Shown here: piece by piece, positions 17,741 through 27,467 of the stretch
Numbering within the stretch: the first letter of the stretch is position 1
Layout: each line of letters starts with the position of its first letter
Assembly (NCBI RefSeq): GCF_963677725.1
Contig: NZ_OY782507.1
Location: forward strand, 3,532,501 to 3,596,500
DNA from: an uncultured Cohaesibacter sp.
GTDB taxonomy: Bacteria > Pseudomonadota > Alphaproteobacteria > Rhizobiales > Cohaesibacteraceae
DNA: 64,000 bases
Direction: 5' to 3'
Translations under genes and position numbers: made by a program
Notes under the pieces: model-generated
Seen by the model: only the letters and a program-made list of their open reading frames with translations
Database searches by the model: none
What the model was told of the DNA's origin: nothing

Positions 17741-20700
17741 TCAAAGCGCAGCAAAAGCCTGGTCGAGCTTTTCGATTGTCTCGTCGATATGCTCGGCTTG
17801 GATGGCGATGGGCGGCTTGATTTTGATGACATTATCAAAGGGACCATCGGTGGATAGCAGCACGGCTTCATTTTTCATGAAGTTGATGATGCGGCCCGCT
17901 TTTTGCGTGGCTGGCTCCAACGTCTCGCGGTCCTCGACCAGCTCTGCACCGATATAGAGGCCGCGGCCCCGGACATCGCCGATCAGCGGAAATTTATCGG
18001 CCAGTTGTCTGAGGCCTTGCTGGAAGTAGGCGCCCATCTTGAGGGCATTGTCCTGCAGGTCTTCTTGCTCGATCACATCAAGTACCGCCATGCCGACCGC
18101 GCAGGAAACCGGGTTGCCGCCAAAGGAATTGAAATATTCCATGCCATTGGCAAAGGCACGAGCGATATCCGGAGTGGTGACAACGGCGGCCATCGGGTGG
18201 CCATTGCCGATTGGCTTGCCCATGGTGACGATGTCCGGCACGACCCTTTGATATTCAAAGCCCCACATATGCTCGCCATCACGGCCAAAGCCGATCTGGA
18301 CTTCATCGGCAATGCAGAGGCCGCCAGCGGCGCGAACCTGATCATAGGCATGGGCGAGATAACCCTCCGGCAGCACCACCTGACCGCCGCAGCCGACCAT
18401 GGATTCGGCAATGAAGCCAGCAGGCCCCCGATGATTCTTGGTCCTTATGGCAGCGATGCGCTTGCCGACATCCTCAGCATAGGCGCGTCCGCTTGCTTCG
18501 CCATAGCCCTTGAAGCGGCCGCGATAGGGATCTGGCATTTCGGCGATCTGGGTGCTATCCGGGCAGCCTGCACCGCCTTTGCGGTCAAATTTATAGGGGC
18601 TGACGGCGATATTGGCCGCCGTGTTGCCGTGATAGCCCCAATTCACGCAGATCATGTCGCTGTTGCCGGTCACCGTGCGGGCTATGCGCATGGCCAGTTC
18701 ATTGGCTTCACTGCCCGAGCAGACCAGATAGACCACCGACAGCGGATCAGGCAGGGTGGCGGCGAGCCGTTCGGCATAGTCGATGATGGTATCGTGGAGA
18801 TAGCGGGTGTTGGTGTTGAGCCTTCTTGCCTGCTTTTCCAGTGCCTCAACCACATGGGGGTGGCAATGACCCACATGGCAGATATTGTTGACAAGGTCGA
18901 GATATTCCCGTCCCGTTTGGTCGATCAGAAACAGCCCTTTGCCGCCGACAATCTTCAACGGTTGCTTGTAGGAGAGGCTGAGCGAGGGGCCAATGACTTT
19001 GTCGCGGCGGGCTTTCAGCGCCCGGGCACTGGTGGCATTGGTCTCAAAGGCAGCAGGGTGGAAATCGATGATCAGGTTCGGTTCAGGGCAGATATCGCTC
19101 CAGACATCCATCCGGTTTGGTTCTCCTACACCGTAAAAATCCCCGGTCTCGCCGAGCAGGTCGAGGATGATCTGGAAATGGAGGTGGGGTGCCCAGCCCA
19201 CATTGACCGATGCATCGCCGATATAGCCAATCGGATCACCCGCCTTGACCTTCTGGCCGGGGGTGAGCAGATCCAGCGTTGCCAGCGATAGATGACCATA
19301 AAGGGTATAGAAATGGGCGCCCGTGTCCCCTGCCTGATGTTTGAGGATCACGGTGGGGCCGTAATTCTGGTATTCGGCATTGTTGACGATGGAGACCACC
19401 TCGCCATCGAGCGGGGCGAAGATCGGTGTGTCGACCTCGATGAAGACATCAAACCCGAGATGGGTGCTGCGCCAGCCTGACCCTTCGCGGCTCTTGAAAG
19501 CATCGGTGCGATAGCAATCCCGGTCCTCGGCATAAAGGCCAATGGCATAGGTTGCGTCCGCTTCGGCCATCTTTTGCTGGATGAAGGCCCAGTGGGCGTC
19601 GCCATCGCTGAGCAGATCGAGGCCTTCGGCACCTTTGGCATAGGAGACCAGAATGCGGGCTTCACGCTTCAGTGGGCGCGTAAAGATAGGGGCGAAGCTG
19701 CCCTGATTGGTTTGCAGCCAAGGCAGGACCAGATCGCCATTCTCAGTGGCAGATTTGCCAGCAGCCTTGCGCCAAGCGGCGGTCACAAAACGCAAATTGA
19801 GCCGATCAAGGCGGGCCAGCAGGTCAAAGGCCGGTTTCTGACTGATGGTCAGATAGGCATTGTCCGGATAGCTGGCGGCGCGATGGGAGCTGATGCAGAC
19901 CGACATGACCAGCCGCATCGTCATTTGCATCGGCAGGACCGCCATCTCAAGGTCGGTGAGGGGAAACTCAGCGCAGTAGGCAGAAACAATATCGCCGCCA
20001 TCCGACAGCAGATCATCGCTGTCCATCAGGGCATAGGCTAACGTGACAGCCAGCTCATTGACCCGGCGCGAATAGACCATATCACCAAAATCAATCAGGC
20101 CGATGGAGCCGTTTTCCTCATCGACAATCAGATTAAGATCGTTGGCATCGTGATGGATGATGGCTCCGGGCAGGCGCTCCAATATCGGCTTGGTGATGCT
20201 GTCATAAAGAGCAAAGAAGCGGCTGACCATTGCCCGGTTGGCCTCATCGGCAATGGTGGGAATGAACGCACGGCAGGCCTCGACATTGTCTAGATTCCAA
20301 AGGAAATCCGGCTGATGAGCCGCTGGGTGGCCAAAGCCTTGCAACGCACAGGTGAGGCGGCCCATGGTCTGTCCCAGAGCGCGGCGTAGCTCTTTGGTGT
20401 TGTCGCTATCGGCAAAGGTTTTCCCATCAAGATAGGAGACCGCACGCATCCAGTTGCCGCCATCTGCGTCTGGCAATTGAACAAGGCTATCACCGGTTTT
20501 CGTCTTCAGGATCTGCGGGATGGAGAGGTCAGGGTCAGTATTTTCCAAATGACTGAGCGCCGCGATTTGCAGATCGAGCAGGGCCTTGTCCTCGCCCTTG
20601 TTGGCGATCTTGACTGTGTAACGCCAGTTTCCTCCAATACCCTCGCTTTTTTCTTCCAGGCACATATTCTGGTCCCGCTCGCTGACCAGCTGTTTGAGGC

Positions 20701-20803
20701 TACCTGTCTTGCCATAATAGTCATTGATCAAGACAAGCAAGCGTTCTTCGCTGAGATCAGGTGGCGGAATGTCAAAGGCGGATGCGGGAGAGGATGCGCT
20801 CAT
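17741..20803 (-). CDS. Three-domain protein: APH-type kinase, M23 metallopeptidase, class-III aminotransferase
   Basis: This is one 1020-residue chain with three enzyme modules. Residues about 30-335 form an aminoglycoside-phosphotransferase-fold small-molecule kinase (HHDANDLN about 217-224, metal site IDFGD about 237-241). Residues about 430-560 form an M23/LytM domain with the zinc ligands His448, Asp452 (HLGFD) and HLH (540-542), and YGHLS. Residues about 595-1020 form a PLP aminotransferase-fold module with the lysine in [11 protein letters not shown] (Lys863). The outer domains resemble hydroxylysine kinase (AGPHD1) and the phospholyases AGXT2L1/L2, which act on phosphoethanolamine or phosphohydroxylysine. 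A kinase-plus-phospholyase pathway for an amino alcohol or hydroxylysine is therefore likely. No signal peptide is seen, so the M23 domain is puzzling. The ATG at 20803 is preferred over an upstream TTG. Confidence 0.85.
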   Translation of the reverse strand: MSASSPASAFDIPPPDLSEERLLVLINDYYGKTGSLKQLVSERDQNMCLEEKSEGIGGNWRYTVKIANKGEDKALLDLQIAALSHLENTDPDLSIPQILKTKTGDSLVQLPDADGGNWMRAVSYLDGKTFADSDNTKELRRALGQTMGRLTCALQGFGHPAAHQPDFLWNLDNVEACRAFIPTIADEANRAMVSRFFALYDSITKPILERLPGAIIHHDANDLNLIVDEENGSIGLIDFGDMVYSRRVNELAVTLAYALMDSDDLLSDGGDIVSAYCAEFPLTDLEMAVLPMQMTMRLVMSVCISSHRAASYPDNAYLTISQKPAFDLLARLDRLNLRFVTAAWRKAAGKSATENGDLVLPWLQTNQGSFAPIFTRPLKREARILVSYAKGAEGLDLLSDGDAHWAFIQQKMAEADATYAIGLYAEDRDCYRTDAFKSREGSGWRSTHLGFDVFIEVDTPIFAPLDGEVVSIVNNAEYQNYGPTVILKHQAGDTGAHFYTLYGHLSLATLDLLTPGQKVKAGDPIGYIGDASVNVGWAPHLHFQIILDLLGETGDFYGVGEPNRMDVWSDICPEPNLIIDFHPAAFETNATSARALKARRDKVIGPSLSLSYKQPLKIVGGKGLFLIDQTGREYLDLVNNICHVGHCHPHVVEALEKQARRLNTNTRYLHDTIIDYAERLAATLPDPLSVVYLVCSGSEANELAMRIARTVTGNSDMICVNWGYHGNTAANIAVSPYKFDRKGGAGCPDSTQIAEMPDPYRGRFKGYGEASGRAYAEDVGKRIAAIRTKNHRGPAGFIAESMVGCGGQVVLPEGYLAHAYDQVRAAGGLCIADEVQIGFGRDGEHMWGFEYQRVVPDIVTMGKPIGNGHPMAAVVTTPDIARAFANGMEYFNSFGGNPVSCAVGMAVLDVIEQEDLQDNALKMGAYFQQGLRQLADKFPLIGDVRGRGLYIGAELVEDRETLEPATQKAGRIINFMKNEAVLLSTDGPFDNVIKIKPPIAIQAEHIDETIEKLDQAFAAL

Positions 20804-20933
20804 GAGGGTTGTCTTTGTCGTTTGAAAAGCAAGATCGAAAATTGGATCCAATATTCAATAGATGGGTGCCGACTGCAAGGCAAGGAGTGGTTCTTTGCCC
20901 ATTCCTTGCTCTCATGTCATGTGGCATGGGTGC

Positions 20934-22115
20934 CTATTGGGGACCATTGGCGTTGAGGAACTCGCCCATGCGGTCGATGGCCTTGAGGATATTGTTCAGG
21001 CTGTTGGCATAGGAGAGGCGGATATAGCCTTCCCCATGGACGCCGAAATCAGGCCCGCCGATGGTCGCGACGCCTGCTTCTTCCAGCAGCCGCGAGGACA
21101 GATCCTTGGCCTTGAAGCCTGTCTCCTTGATGTTAGGGAAGGCATAAAATGCGCCCTTGGGGGTGATGCAGGAGACGTTGGGAAGCCCGTTTAATGCTTC
21201 AACAACCGCTTTGCGGCGGATGTCAAACTCATCCATCATGAAGTCAACGGCCCCTTGCGGGCCGGTGAGGGCGGCAATCCCGGCAAACTGGGCGGCGCTG
21301 TTGACGCAGGAATAGGAGTTGACCGCCAGCTTGCGGGCATCATCCAGAATTTGCTCGGGCCAGACGGAGAAACCAAGCCGCCAGCCCGTCATTGCATAGG
21401 TTTTTGACCAGCCGGAAAGCAGAATCAGGCGGTCGGCTAGTTCGGGATAGCTGGTCAGGCTTTGATGAGTGAGACCATCAAAGGTCATGCGCGAATAGAT
21501 CTCGTCTGACATGATCGCCACTTCAGGCCATGCTTCCAGCCCTTTGACGAGCTTGTCGATTTCTTCCTTCGGGGTGACGCCACCGGTTGGGTTTGAGGGG
21601 CTGTTGACGATGATCAGGCGGGTCTGGGGTGTAATCAGCGAGAGCAACTCATCGGCTGAGAAGGCAAAGCCATTTTCCTCGCGCAACGGCACTGGCACCG
21701 GGCGGGCGCCGGTAAATTCGATCATCGAGCGATAGATCGGAAAGCCGGGATCGGGATAGAGAATATCTGCCTCGGGCTGGCCGAACATGGTGATGGCCAT
21801 ATACATGGTCACCTTGCCACCGGGCATGATCATAACCCGCTCAGGGGAAATATCCGCGCCATGGCGCAGTTTCAGATCGGCTGCCACCGCTTCGCGCACG
21901 GCCGGTATGCCATTGGCCGGCGTATAGCCATGTTCGCCGCCTTCCAGCGCCTTGACTGCCGCCCTGACGATATGATCGGGGGTTTTGAAATCCGGCTGAC
22001 CGATGCCCAGATTGATGATGTCGCGTCCTTCGGCGGCCAGTTTGTTGGCGCGGGCCAGGACCGCAAAGGCATTTTCGTCACCCAGATTGGCGAAATTGGC
22101 GATGGGGTGGAGCAT
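20934..22115 (-). CDS. Class I/II pyridoxal-phosphate aminotransferase (AspC-like)
   Basis: This cytosolic transaminase of fold type I has 393 residues, the usual length. Visible motifs include the N-terminal 'INLGIGQPDFKTP', the PLP-contacting SPSNPTGG (about residue 170), a conserved Asp in MSDEIYS, and the Schiff-base lysine in SGWSKTYAMTGWRLG. AGGGAGA precedes the start. It lies 130 bp upstream of the three-domain kinase/aminotransferase gene in the same direction and may share its amine metabolism. The substrate is unknown; aspartate-type or aromatic donors are possible. Confidence 0.88.
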   Translation of the reverse strand: MLHPIANFANLGDENAFAVLARANKLAAEGRDIINLGIGQPDFKTPDHIVRAAVKALEGGEHGYTPANGIPAVREAVAADLKLRHGADISPERVMIMPGGKVTMYMAITMFGQPEADILYPDPGFPIYRSMIEFTGARPVPVPLREENGFAFSADELLSLITPQTRLIIVNSPSNPTGGVTPKEEIDKLVKGLEAWPEVAIMSDEIYSRMTFDGLTHQSLTSYPELADRLILLSGWSKTYAMTGWRLGFSVWPEQILDDARKLAVNSYSCVNSAAQFAGIAALTGPQGAVDFMMDEFDIRRKAVVEALNGLPNVSCITPKGAFYAFPNIKETGFKAKDLSSRLLEEAGVATIGGPDFGVHGEGYIRLSYANSLNNILKAIDRMGEFLNANGPQ

Positions 22116-22380
22116 GATTGGTCTCCCTTGGTGCTCTTGTTGGTGGGCGATACGATAGGCGGAGATTGGGTGCAGGTAAAGCGACTATGCGACCGGGCAA
22201 GGAGGAGAACACGATTGCTTTGCACAGTGAAATCATGCCTCAAAAGGGTGGCAGATCTTGAATCCTTGAGAATTAGCCTTACCATTAAAGATATGCCCCT
22301 ATTCGGTGCGCGCATTCTGCATTCGCTCACATTTGTTGACTGTCGAACGCAGCACCTTGTCTTCAAGAAAGGTCTCCTTA

Positions 22381-23184
22381 ATGGTCAAACGTCTCTGGCG
22401 CGATATGGGACGCGACGAGATTGCCGCTTTGACAGCGCGTGATCCGATTGCCGTCTTGCCGATTGCGGCGATTGAACAGCATGGGCCACATTTGCCCACG
22501 GGCACCGACGCTTTGCTCGCTGAAGGCTGTATCGCGCGCTGTATCGAGCGGGCGGACGAGGATTTGCCTCTGGTCTTTCTGCCCGTCCAGCAGGTGGGCT
22601 GGTCCGAAGAGCATCTCGACGCGGTCGGCACCCTGACGTCAAGCTGGAAGCATTTGCTGCCGCTCTGGACGGACATTGCCCTGTCCGTCAAGCGGGCTGG
22701 AATTCAGCGGCTGCTGGTGATCAACAGCCATGGGGGCAATGTGCCCTTGATGGATATTCTCATTCAGGATTTGCGGGTGCATCACGCCATGCAGGCCTCG
22801 GCCACCAATTGGCTGCGCTTTGGCTATCCCGATGGGATGTTCTCGGCCGATGAGCTTGCCTATGGCATTCATGGGGGGGAAGTGGAAACGGCCTTGATGC
22901 TGGCCATCCGCCCTGATCTGGTTGCCATGGACAAGGCGGATCAATTCCCTTCCGCGCAGCAGGCGAGGGCCGAGCAGAATGATCATGCCCGCTTTTACGG
23001 CAGGAAACAGACCGGTTGGTTGGCTAGCGATCTGAATCCTGAGGGTGTGGTCGGCAATGCAGCCCGGGCGACCCCTGAAGTGGGGGAAAAGCTGCTTGAT
23101 CATCTTGTTGACGGTTTTCTTGCCTATGCTCGCGAGCTCCAAGGCCTGCCGCTACCGTCCCCTCTTTCGAACCCAATCAGGTGA
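22381..23184 (+). CDS. Creatininase family amidohydrolase
   Basis: This is a metal-dependent cyclic-amide hydrolase fold of 267 residues. The metal ligands of the family are visible in AAIEQHGPHLPTGTDA (Glu, His and Asp), NSHGGN and HGGEVETALM. The family includes creatinine amidohydrolase, the FAPy deformylase ArfB and the mycofactocin protein MftE, so the substrate cannot be named; none of the partner genes of those pathways is adjacent. The ATG at 22381 follows AAAGG; the reading frame extends 25 codons upstream without a convincing start. The next gene, copA, begins six bases after its stop. Confidence 0.85.
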   Translation: MVKRLWRDMGRDEIAALTARDPIAVLPIAAIEQHGPHLPTGTDALLAEGCIARCIERADEDLPLVFLPVQQVGWSEEHLDAVGTLTSSWKHLLPLWTDIALSVKRAGIQRLLVINSHGGNVPLMDILIQDLRVHHAMQASATNWLRFGYPDGMFSADELAYGIHGGEVETALMLAIRPDLVAMDKADQFPSAQQARAEQNDHARFYGRKQTGWLASDLNPEGVVGNAARATPEVGEKLLDHLVDGFLAYARELQGLPLPSPLSNPIR

Positions 23185-23189
23185 ACCTC

Positions 23190-25442
23190 ATGTCTGAACT
23201 TGCTGTCAAATCCTCTGCCGATCTCTCCCAGAACCCGGCAGGGGAGCAAACTTTCGTTTTTGACGTGACCGGAATGCATTGTGCTGCCTGTTCGTCACGG
23301 GTGGAACGGGTGCTCAATGCCAAGGAAGGGGTCAGTGCGACAGTGAATTTGGCGCTGGAACGGGCCGATGTGGCCGTCAGTGGCGACTTTGATGCCGACG
23401 CCATCAAGGGCTTTATTGAGAAAACCGGTTTTGGAGCCACCTTACGCGAAGGGTCGCTGGCGGAGCGGCAGCAGCAGGCGGAAAAACTTGATGAAGCGCG
23501 GTCCGAAGAAGAAAAGCGATCTTTCTATTTGTTCCTGTTTTCCGCCGTGATGACGGTGCCGTTGGTCGCGCCGATGATCGGCATGGTGTTGGGGCAGAGC
23601 TGGCATCTCAACCCCTATCTTCAGTTGGCACTGGCTTTGCCGGTGCAGGTGGTTGTGGGCGCGCGTTTTTATCGCGGTGCAATTGCGGCCTTGGCCAACA
23701 AGGCGGCCAATATGGATGTGTTGGTGGCGCTGGGCACCTCGGCGGCCTTTCTCTTTTCGCTCTATCAAGTGGCCATGCTGGGGCAACAATCTGTCGGGCA
23801 TCTCTATTTTGAAGCCTCTGCTGCGATCCTGACGCTGATTGTCTTTGGCAAGTGGCTTGAAGGCCGGGCACGTCGGTCGGCGGCGGATGCTCTGCGGGCC
23901 TTGATGGGGCTGAGGCCCCGCGAAGCGCGTTTGATTGCAACGGACGGGTCCGGTGATCGGATGGTGGCGATTGAAGAGGTCTCGGTCGACAACCTGATCC
24001 GGGTTCTGCCCGGTGAGGTCGTGCCGGTCGACGGGGAGATCGAACAGGGTGAGAGCGAATTTGACGAGGCGCTCCTGTCAGGCGAAAGCGTGCCGGTTTT
24101 GCGCAAAGCTGGTGACAAGGTGATAGCCGGGGCGGTCAATGGGGTCGGCTCGGTCACCCTCAAAGTGGTGGCTCTGGGAGATGATACGGTGCTGGCGCGG
24201 ATTATCCGTCTGGTGGATCAGGCCCAGACGGGACGCGCCCGGATGCAAAATCTGGCGGACCGGATTTCGGCCATCTTCGTGCCGATTGTGGTTGGTTTGG
24301 CGCTTCTCACCTTCTTTGGCTGGATATTGGTGTCCGGATCGTTTGAGACCGCGTTGGTGGCCGCTGTCTCGGTATTGGTCATTGCCTGTCCCTGCGCGCT
24401 GGGTCTGGCGACGCCAACGGCTTTGGTGGCAGGCACCGGGGCTGCGGCCAAGAATGGCATTCTGATCCGTGATATTGACGCACTGGAACAGGCTGGCAAG
24501 GTGTCCCATGTGGTGTTTGACAAGACCGGCACCCTGACCGAGGGCAAGCCAAGCCTTGCGGAGCAACGCTATTTTGTCGACGGTCAAGAAGCTGCAATTC
24601 TGGCCGCTGTGGCGGCTGTGCAGGCAGGCAGCGAGCATCCTTTGGCCAAGGCCTGTGTGACTGCGGCTGCGGAAGAGTCCCTGGTCTTGCCCAAATGCGA
24701 CACCACCAAGGCTTATGTGGGCGAAGGGGTTGAGGGGGTTGTTGATGGTGCTCGTTATCTGATTGGCACATTTGACTTTCTTAAGCGTCACGAGGTGGCG
24801 CTTGATGGCATTGAGACCGAGATGGCCAACATGGCCAGCGAGGGGCTGTCGGTGTCTGCTGTCGCAAAGAATGCGCAATTGGTTGCCTTGTTTGGCTTCC
24901 GCGATGAAGTGCGACCAGAAGCCATCGAAGCGATCCGGTTGCTCAAGGACAAAGGCTTCAAGACCATGCTGCTGAGTGGCGATGCGGTGCAAACGGTCGC
25001 CCGTGTCGGCGACGCGCTTGGTCTTGATGAGGTGCGTGGTGGTGTGTCGCCGCAACAAAAACTGTCGGTGCTCTCGGACCTTCAGGCTGCAGGGCACGCG
25101 GTGGCGATGGTTGGCGATGGGCTTAATGATGCGCCTGCCTTGGCCAAGGCCGATCTGGGGATCGCCATGGGATCGGGTACGGATGTGGCGATTGGGGCTG
25201 CGGCTGTGACCTTGATGCGGGAAGATACCCGCCTTGTTGCGTCGGCCTTCGAGATTGCCCAGAAAACCTATCGCAAGATTTGGCAAAATCTCTTTTGGGC
25301 CTTTGTCTATAATGTGATTGGGATTCCGCTGGCGGCCTTTGGACTGCTCAATCCGGCCTTTGCCGGCGCGGCTATGGCCTTTAGTTCTGTGTCGGTGGTC
25401 AGCAATGCCTTGCTGCTGAGACGCTGGCGATCAGAGCATTGA
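23190..25442 (+). CDS. copA: Copper-translocating P1B-type ATPase CopA
   Basis: This membrane pump exports Cu(I) from the cytosol. The 750 residues begin with one heavy-metal-associated domain (GMHCAACSS, Cys31 and Cys34). Eight membrane helices follow with CPC (400-402) in helix 6, the phosphorylated Asp444 in DKTGTLTEG, and the hinge GDGLNDAPALAKADLG. Helix 7 has YN (FVYNVIG) and helix 8 has MAFSSVSVVSN, the copper-specific P1B-1 pattern rather than zinc/cadmium. The ATG at 23190 follows AGGTGA; a GTG three codons earlier overlaps the creatininase stop. No CueR gene or chaperone is adjacent. A terminator follows at 25449. Confidence 0.95.
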   Translation: MSELAVKSSADLSQNPAGEQTFVFDVTGMHCAACSSRVERVLNAKEGVSATVNLALERADVAVSGDFDADAIKGFIEKTGFGATLREGSLAERQQQAEKLDEARSEEEKRSFYLFLFSAVMTVPLVAPMIGMVLGQSWHLNPYLQLALALPVQVVVGARFYRGAIAALANKAANMDVLVALGTSAAFLFSLYQVAMLGQQSVGHLYFEASAAILTLIVFGKWLEGRARRSAADALRALMGLRPREARLIATDGSGDRMVAIEEVSVDNLIRVLPGEVVPVDGEIEQGESEFDEALLSGESVPVLRKAGDKVIAGAVNGVGSVTLKVVALGDDTVLARIIRLVDQAQTGRARMQNLADRISAIFVPIVVGLALLTFFGWILVSGSFETALVAAVSVLVIACPCALGLATPTALVAGTGAAAKNGILIRDIDALEQAGKVSHVVFDKTGTLTEGKPSLAEQRYFVDGQEAAILAAVAAVQAGSEHPLAKACVTAAAEESLVLPKCDTTKAYVGEGVEGVVDGARYLIGTFDFLKRHEVALDGIETEMANMASEGLSVSAVAKNAQLVALFGFRDEVRPEAIEAIRLLKDKGFKTMLLSGDAVQTVARVGDALGLDEVRGGVSPQQKLSVLSDLQAAGHAVAMVGDGLNDAPALAKADLGIAMGSGTDVAIGAAAVTLMREDTRLVASAFEIAQKTYRKIWQNLFWAFVYNVIGIPLAAFGLLNPAFAGAAMAFSSVSVVSNALLLRRWRSEH

Positions 25443-25448
25443 TCCTTG

Positions 25449-25483
25449 ACTGCCGGGTGGGGTGCCATCCGGCAGTTTTGTTT
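25449..25483 (+). terminator. Terminator after copA
   Basis: ACTGCCGGGTGG (25449-25460) pairs with CCATCCGGCAGT (25465-25476) through one G-T pair, loop GGTG, then TTTGTTT. It separates copA from the convergent dehydrogenase gene. Confidence 0.85.
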
Positions 25484-25489
25484 GAACCT

Positions 25490-26554
25490 TCAGCGCATGA
25501 ACAGCTTTTCAGCCATCCGGTCTGCAATCAGGGCGGTGGATTCGCCACTGGTTGCGGCCGCCTCAAAGATTGTGGAGAGCGTGTCCCCGATGGCCTTGGT
25601 GCGATGGGTGACCCTGTCATGCGCGATTGTGGTGCCTTCGGGTTCAGCGACCGCGATGACACCGCCCGCATTGATCACATAATCGGGTGCATAGAGAATG
25701 TTGCGGCTGGCGAGCAGGGCACCGTCTGATGCTTTTTCAAGCTGATTGTTGGCCGCGCCTGCCACGATGCGCGCCCGAATGTCAGGAATGGTATGGCGAT
25801 TGAGCCCGGCACCCAGGGCGCAAGGGGCAAAGATATCGCATGGCACGCTATGGGCTTCTTGAGGCGAGACAGTGGTTGCGCCAAAGGCTTCGACAGCACG
25901 GGAGAGGCTCGGTTCCCAGACATCGGAGACGATCAGTTTGGCTCCATCCTTGTATAGACGCTCGGCGACCCGGAATCCGACATTGCCCAAGCCTTGCAGG
26001 GATATGGTTTTGCCAGACAGCGCATCGCTGCCAAAGACATGGCGGGCTGCTGCCTTGATGCCGCAATAGACGCCAAGAGCGGTATAGGGGCTTGGGTCGC
26101 CAAGACCTGCATTACTGGTGCCGCCAACATTGGGGGCGATGGTGGCCATCAGGTCAGCATCGGCGCTGGTGATGCCGACATCCTCCGCCGTCATGTAACG
26201 CTCGGCGAGACATTTTACATGGTGGGCAAAGGCCTTGAGAAGCTCAGGATTCTTGTCGTTATGGGCGTTGCCAATAATCACCGATTTGCCACCGCCATGG
26301 GGCAGGCCAGCCAAGGCATTTTTGTAGCTCATGCCTTTGGACAGACGCAGGGCGTCGGTCAGGGCCTCATCGGCACTGGCATAATCCCACATGCGGCAGC
26401 CGCCAATGGCCGGGCCGAGATTGGTATTGTGCACAGCGATGATGGCTTTCAGACCGCTTTTGGCATCGCTGCAAAACAATACCTGCTCGTGGTCGTGAAA
26501 TTCGGGGTGATCAAATGTCGCAGACAGTTTGAAGTTTTCCGGAAGAAGGTTCAT
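25490..26554 (-). CDS. Glu/Leu/Phe/Val dehydrogenase family amino acid dehydrogenase
   Basis: This NAD-dependent enzyme oxidatively deaminates a hydrophobic amino acid, probably leucine or valine, to the 2-oxo acid. The 354 residues carry the substrate and catalytic lysines Lys78 (MSYKNALAG) and Lys90 (GGGKSVI), GGCRMW in the substrate pocket, the late Rossmann fingerprint LQGLGNVGFR, and 'NAGGVIAV'. The length matches leucine dehydrogenase rather than the longer glutamate enzymes. GAGAGGAAC precedes the start. It stands alone, convergent with copA and divergent from the DUF1007 gene. Confidence 0.9.
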   Translation of the reverse strand: MNLLPENFKLSATFDHPEFHDHEQVLFCSDAKSGLKAIIAVHNTNLGPAIGGCRMWDYASADEALTDALRLSKGMSYKNALAGLPHGGGKSVIIGNAHNDKNPELLKAFAHHVKCLAERYMTAEDVGITSADADLMATIAPNVGGTSNAGLGDPSPYTALGVYCGIKAAARHVFGSDALSGKTISLQGLGNVGFRVAERLYKDGAKLIVSDVWEPSLSRAVEAFGATTVSPQEAHSVPCDIFAPCALGAGLNRHTIPDIRARIVAGAANNQLEKASDGALLASRNILYAPDYVINAGGVIAVAEPEGTTIAHDRVTHRTKAIGDTLSTIFEAAATSGESTALIADRMAEKLFMR

Positions 26555-26798
26555 TTGTTCCTCTCAAATCTCATTTTTGAGTTTATTATCGACGATTTTC
26601 AAGGAATATGCGTCTTTTTGTGCCTGTAAAATTACTTATTTGAGATTGAGCGTTTTCTTGTTACGTCCGCAGGGGAATGTCTGTTTCTATTCAAGTGGGG
26701 ATATGACATTTTCTTGCCGAACTGTCTGGCTATCGGTTCGGTGTCGAATCTGGTTGCCACTTCATGCAGACCATCATCCCGATTTTTGGAGGCCCTTG

Positions 26799-27467
26799 AT
26801 GACGAGATCCGCACTTTTCTGCTGTCTCGCAGCAATGCTGACTGTTGCAATGCCGATGCCGCGCGTAGAGGCGCATCCCCATGTCTGGACGGCGGTGAAA
26901 ACCGAGCTGATCATGAAAGGCAGTTTGGTGACGGCGGTACGTCATCACTGGACCTTTGATGAGGCGTTCAGTGCCTTTGCCTCACAGGGGCTGGATGAAG
27001 ACGGAGACGGCAAGCTTTCGCGGGCAGAGCTTCAGCCTCTGGCTCAGGTCAATGTGGAATCGCTTGAGGAATATGGGTTTTTCTCTGACCTTTATGAGCA
27101 TGGAACAGAGGAGACCAACAAGCGGACATTTGGCGACCCGAAAGACTATTTCCTGACCATTGATAACGGGCAATTAACCCTGCATTTCACCTTGCCGGTG
27201 CTGGTGCCGGTCGACGCCAAGAAGAAAGCGCTGCTTGAGGTTTATGATCCGAGCTTTTTTGTTGATTTTGCTTTTTCCGCCAACGACCCCGTCAAATTGG
27301 TCGACGCGCCTGCTGGCTGCAAAATGGATATGAAGATGGCGCAGGATCTCGATAGCGACACAATGGATGCGCTGGCGCAAATCCCGGCGGATCAACGTGA
27401 ATTGCCCCAGGAACTGATGAAACTCACGGTCACCATGGCCAATGAGGTGACTTTGACATGCAAGTAA
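26799..27467 (+). CDS. DUF1007 family periplasmic protein
   Basis: The 222-residue protein has a signal peptide (about residues 1-24, ending RVEAHPHVW). The HPHVW start of the mature part is characteristic of DUF1007 and may bind metal. An EF-hand-like loop, DEDGDGKLSRAEL, lies near residues 70-82. The family is regularly encoded just before NicO/RcnA-type nickel/cobalt transporters, as here, and is thought to be a periplasmic partner; its exact role is not established. GGAGG precedes the ATG at 26799, so the upstream extension of the frame is rejected. The last ten bases overlap the transporter gene. Confidence 0.87.
   Translation: MTRSALFCCLAAMLTVAMPMPRVEAHPHVWTAVKTELIMKGSLVTAVRHHWTFDEAFSAFASQGLDEDGDGKLSRAELQPLAQVNVESLEEYGFFSDLYEHGTEETNKRTFGDPKDYFLTIDNGQLTLHFTLPVLVPVDAKKKALLEVYDPSFFVDFAFSANDPVKLVDAPAGCKMDMKMAQDLDSDTMDALAQIPADQRELPQELMKLTVTMANEVTLTCK

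Noticed and set aside
17903..19291. 462-codon plus-strand frame
   Set aside because: Lies wholly opposite the kinase/M23/aminotransferase gene, whose motifs are certain. The frame is a high-GC antisense shadow without recognisable domains.
26555..26798. Cobalamin riboswitch or metal-regulator box before the DUF1007/NicO genes
   Set aside because: No B12-box sequence and no clear palindrome were found.
26529..26798. N-terminal extension of the DUF1007 frame
   Set aside because: The extension lacks a ribosome site, while GGAGG and a proper signal peptide mark the ATG at 26799.
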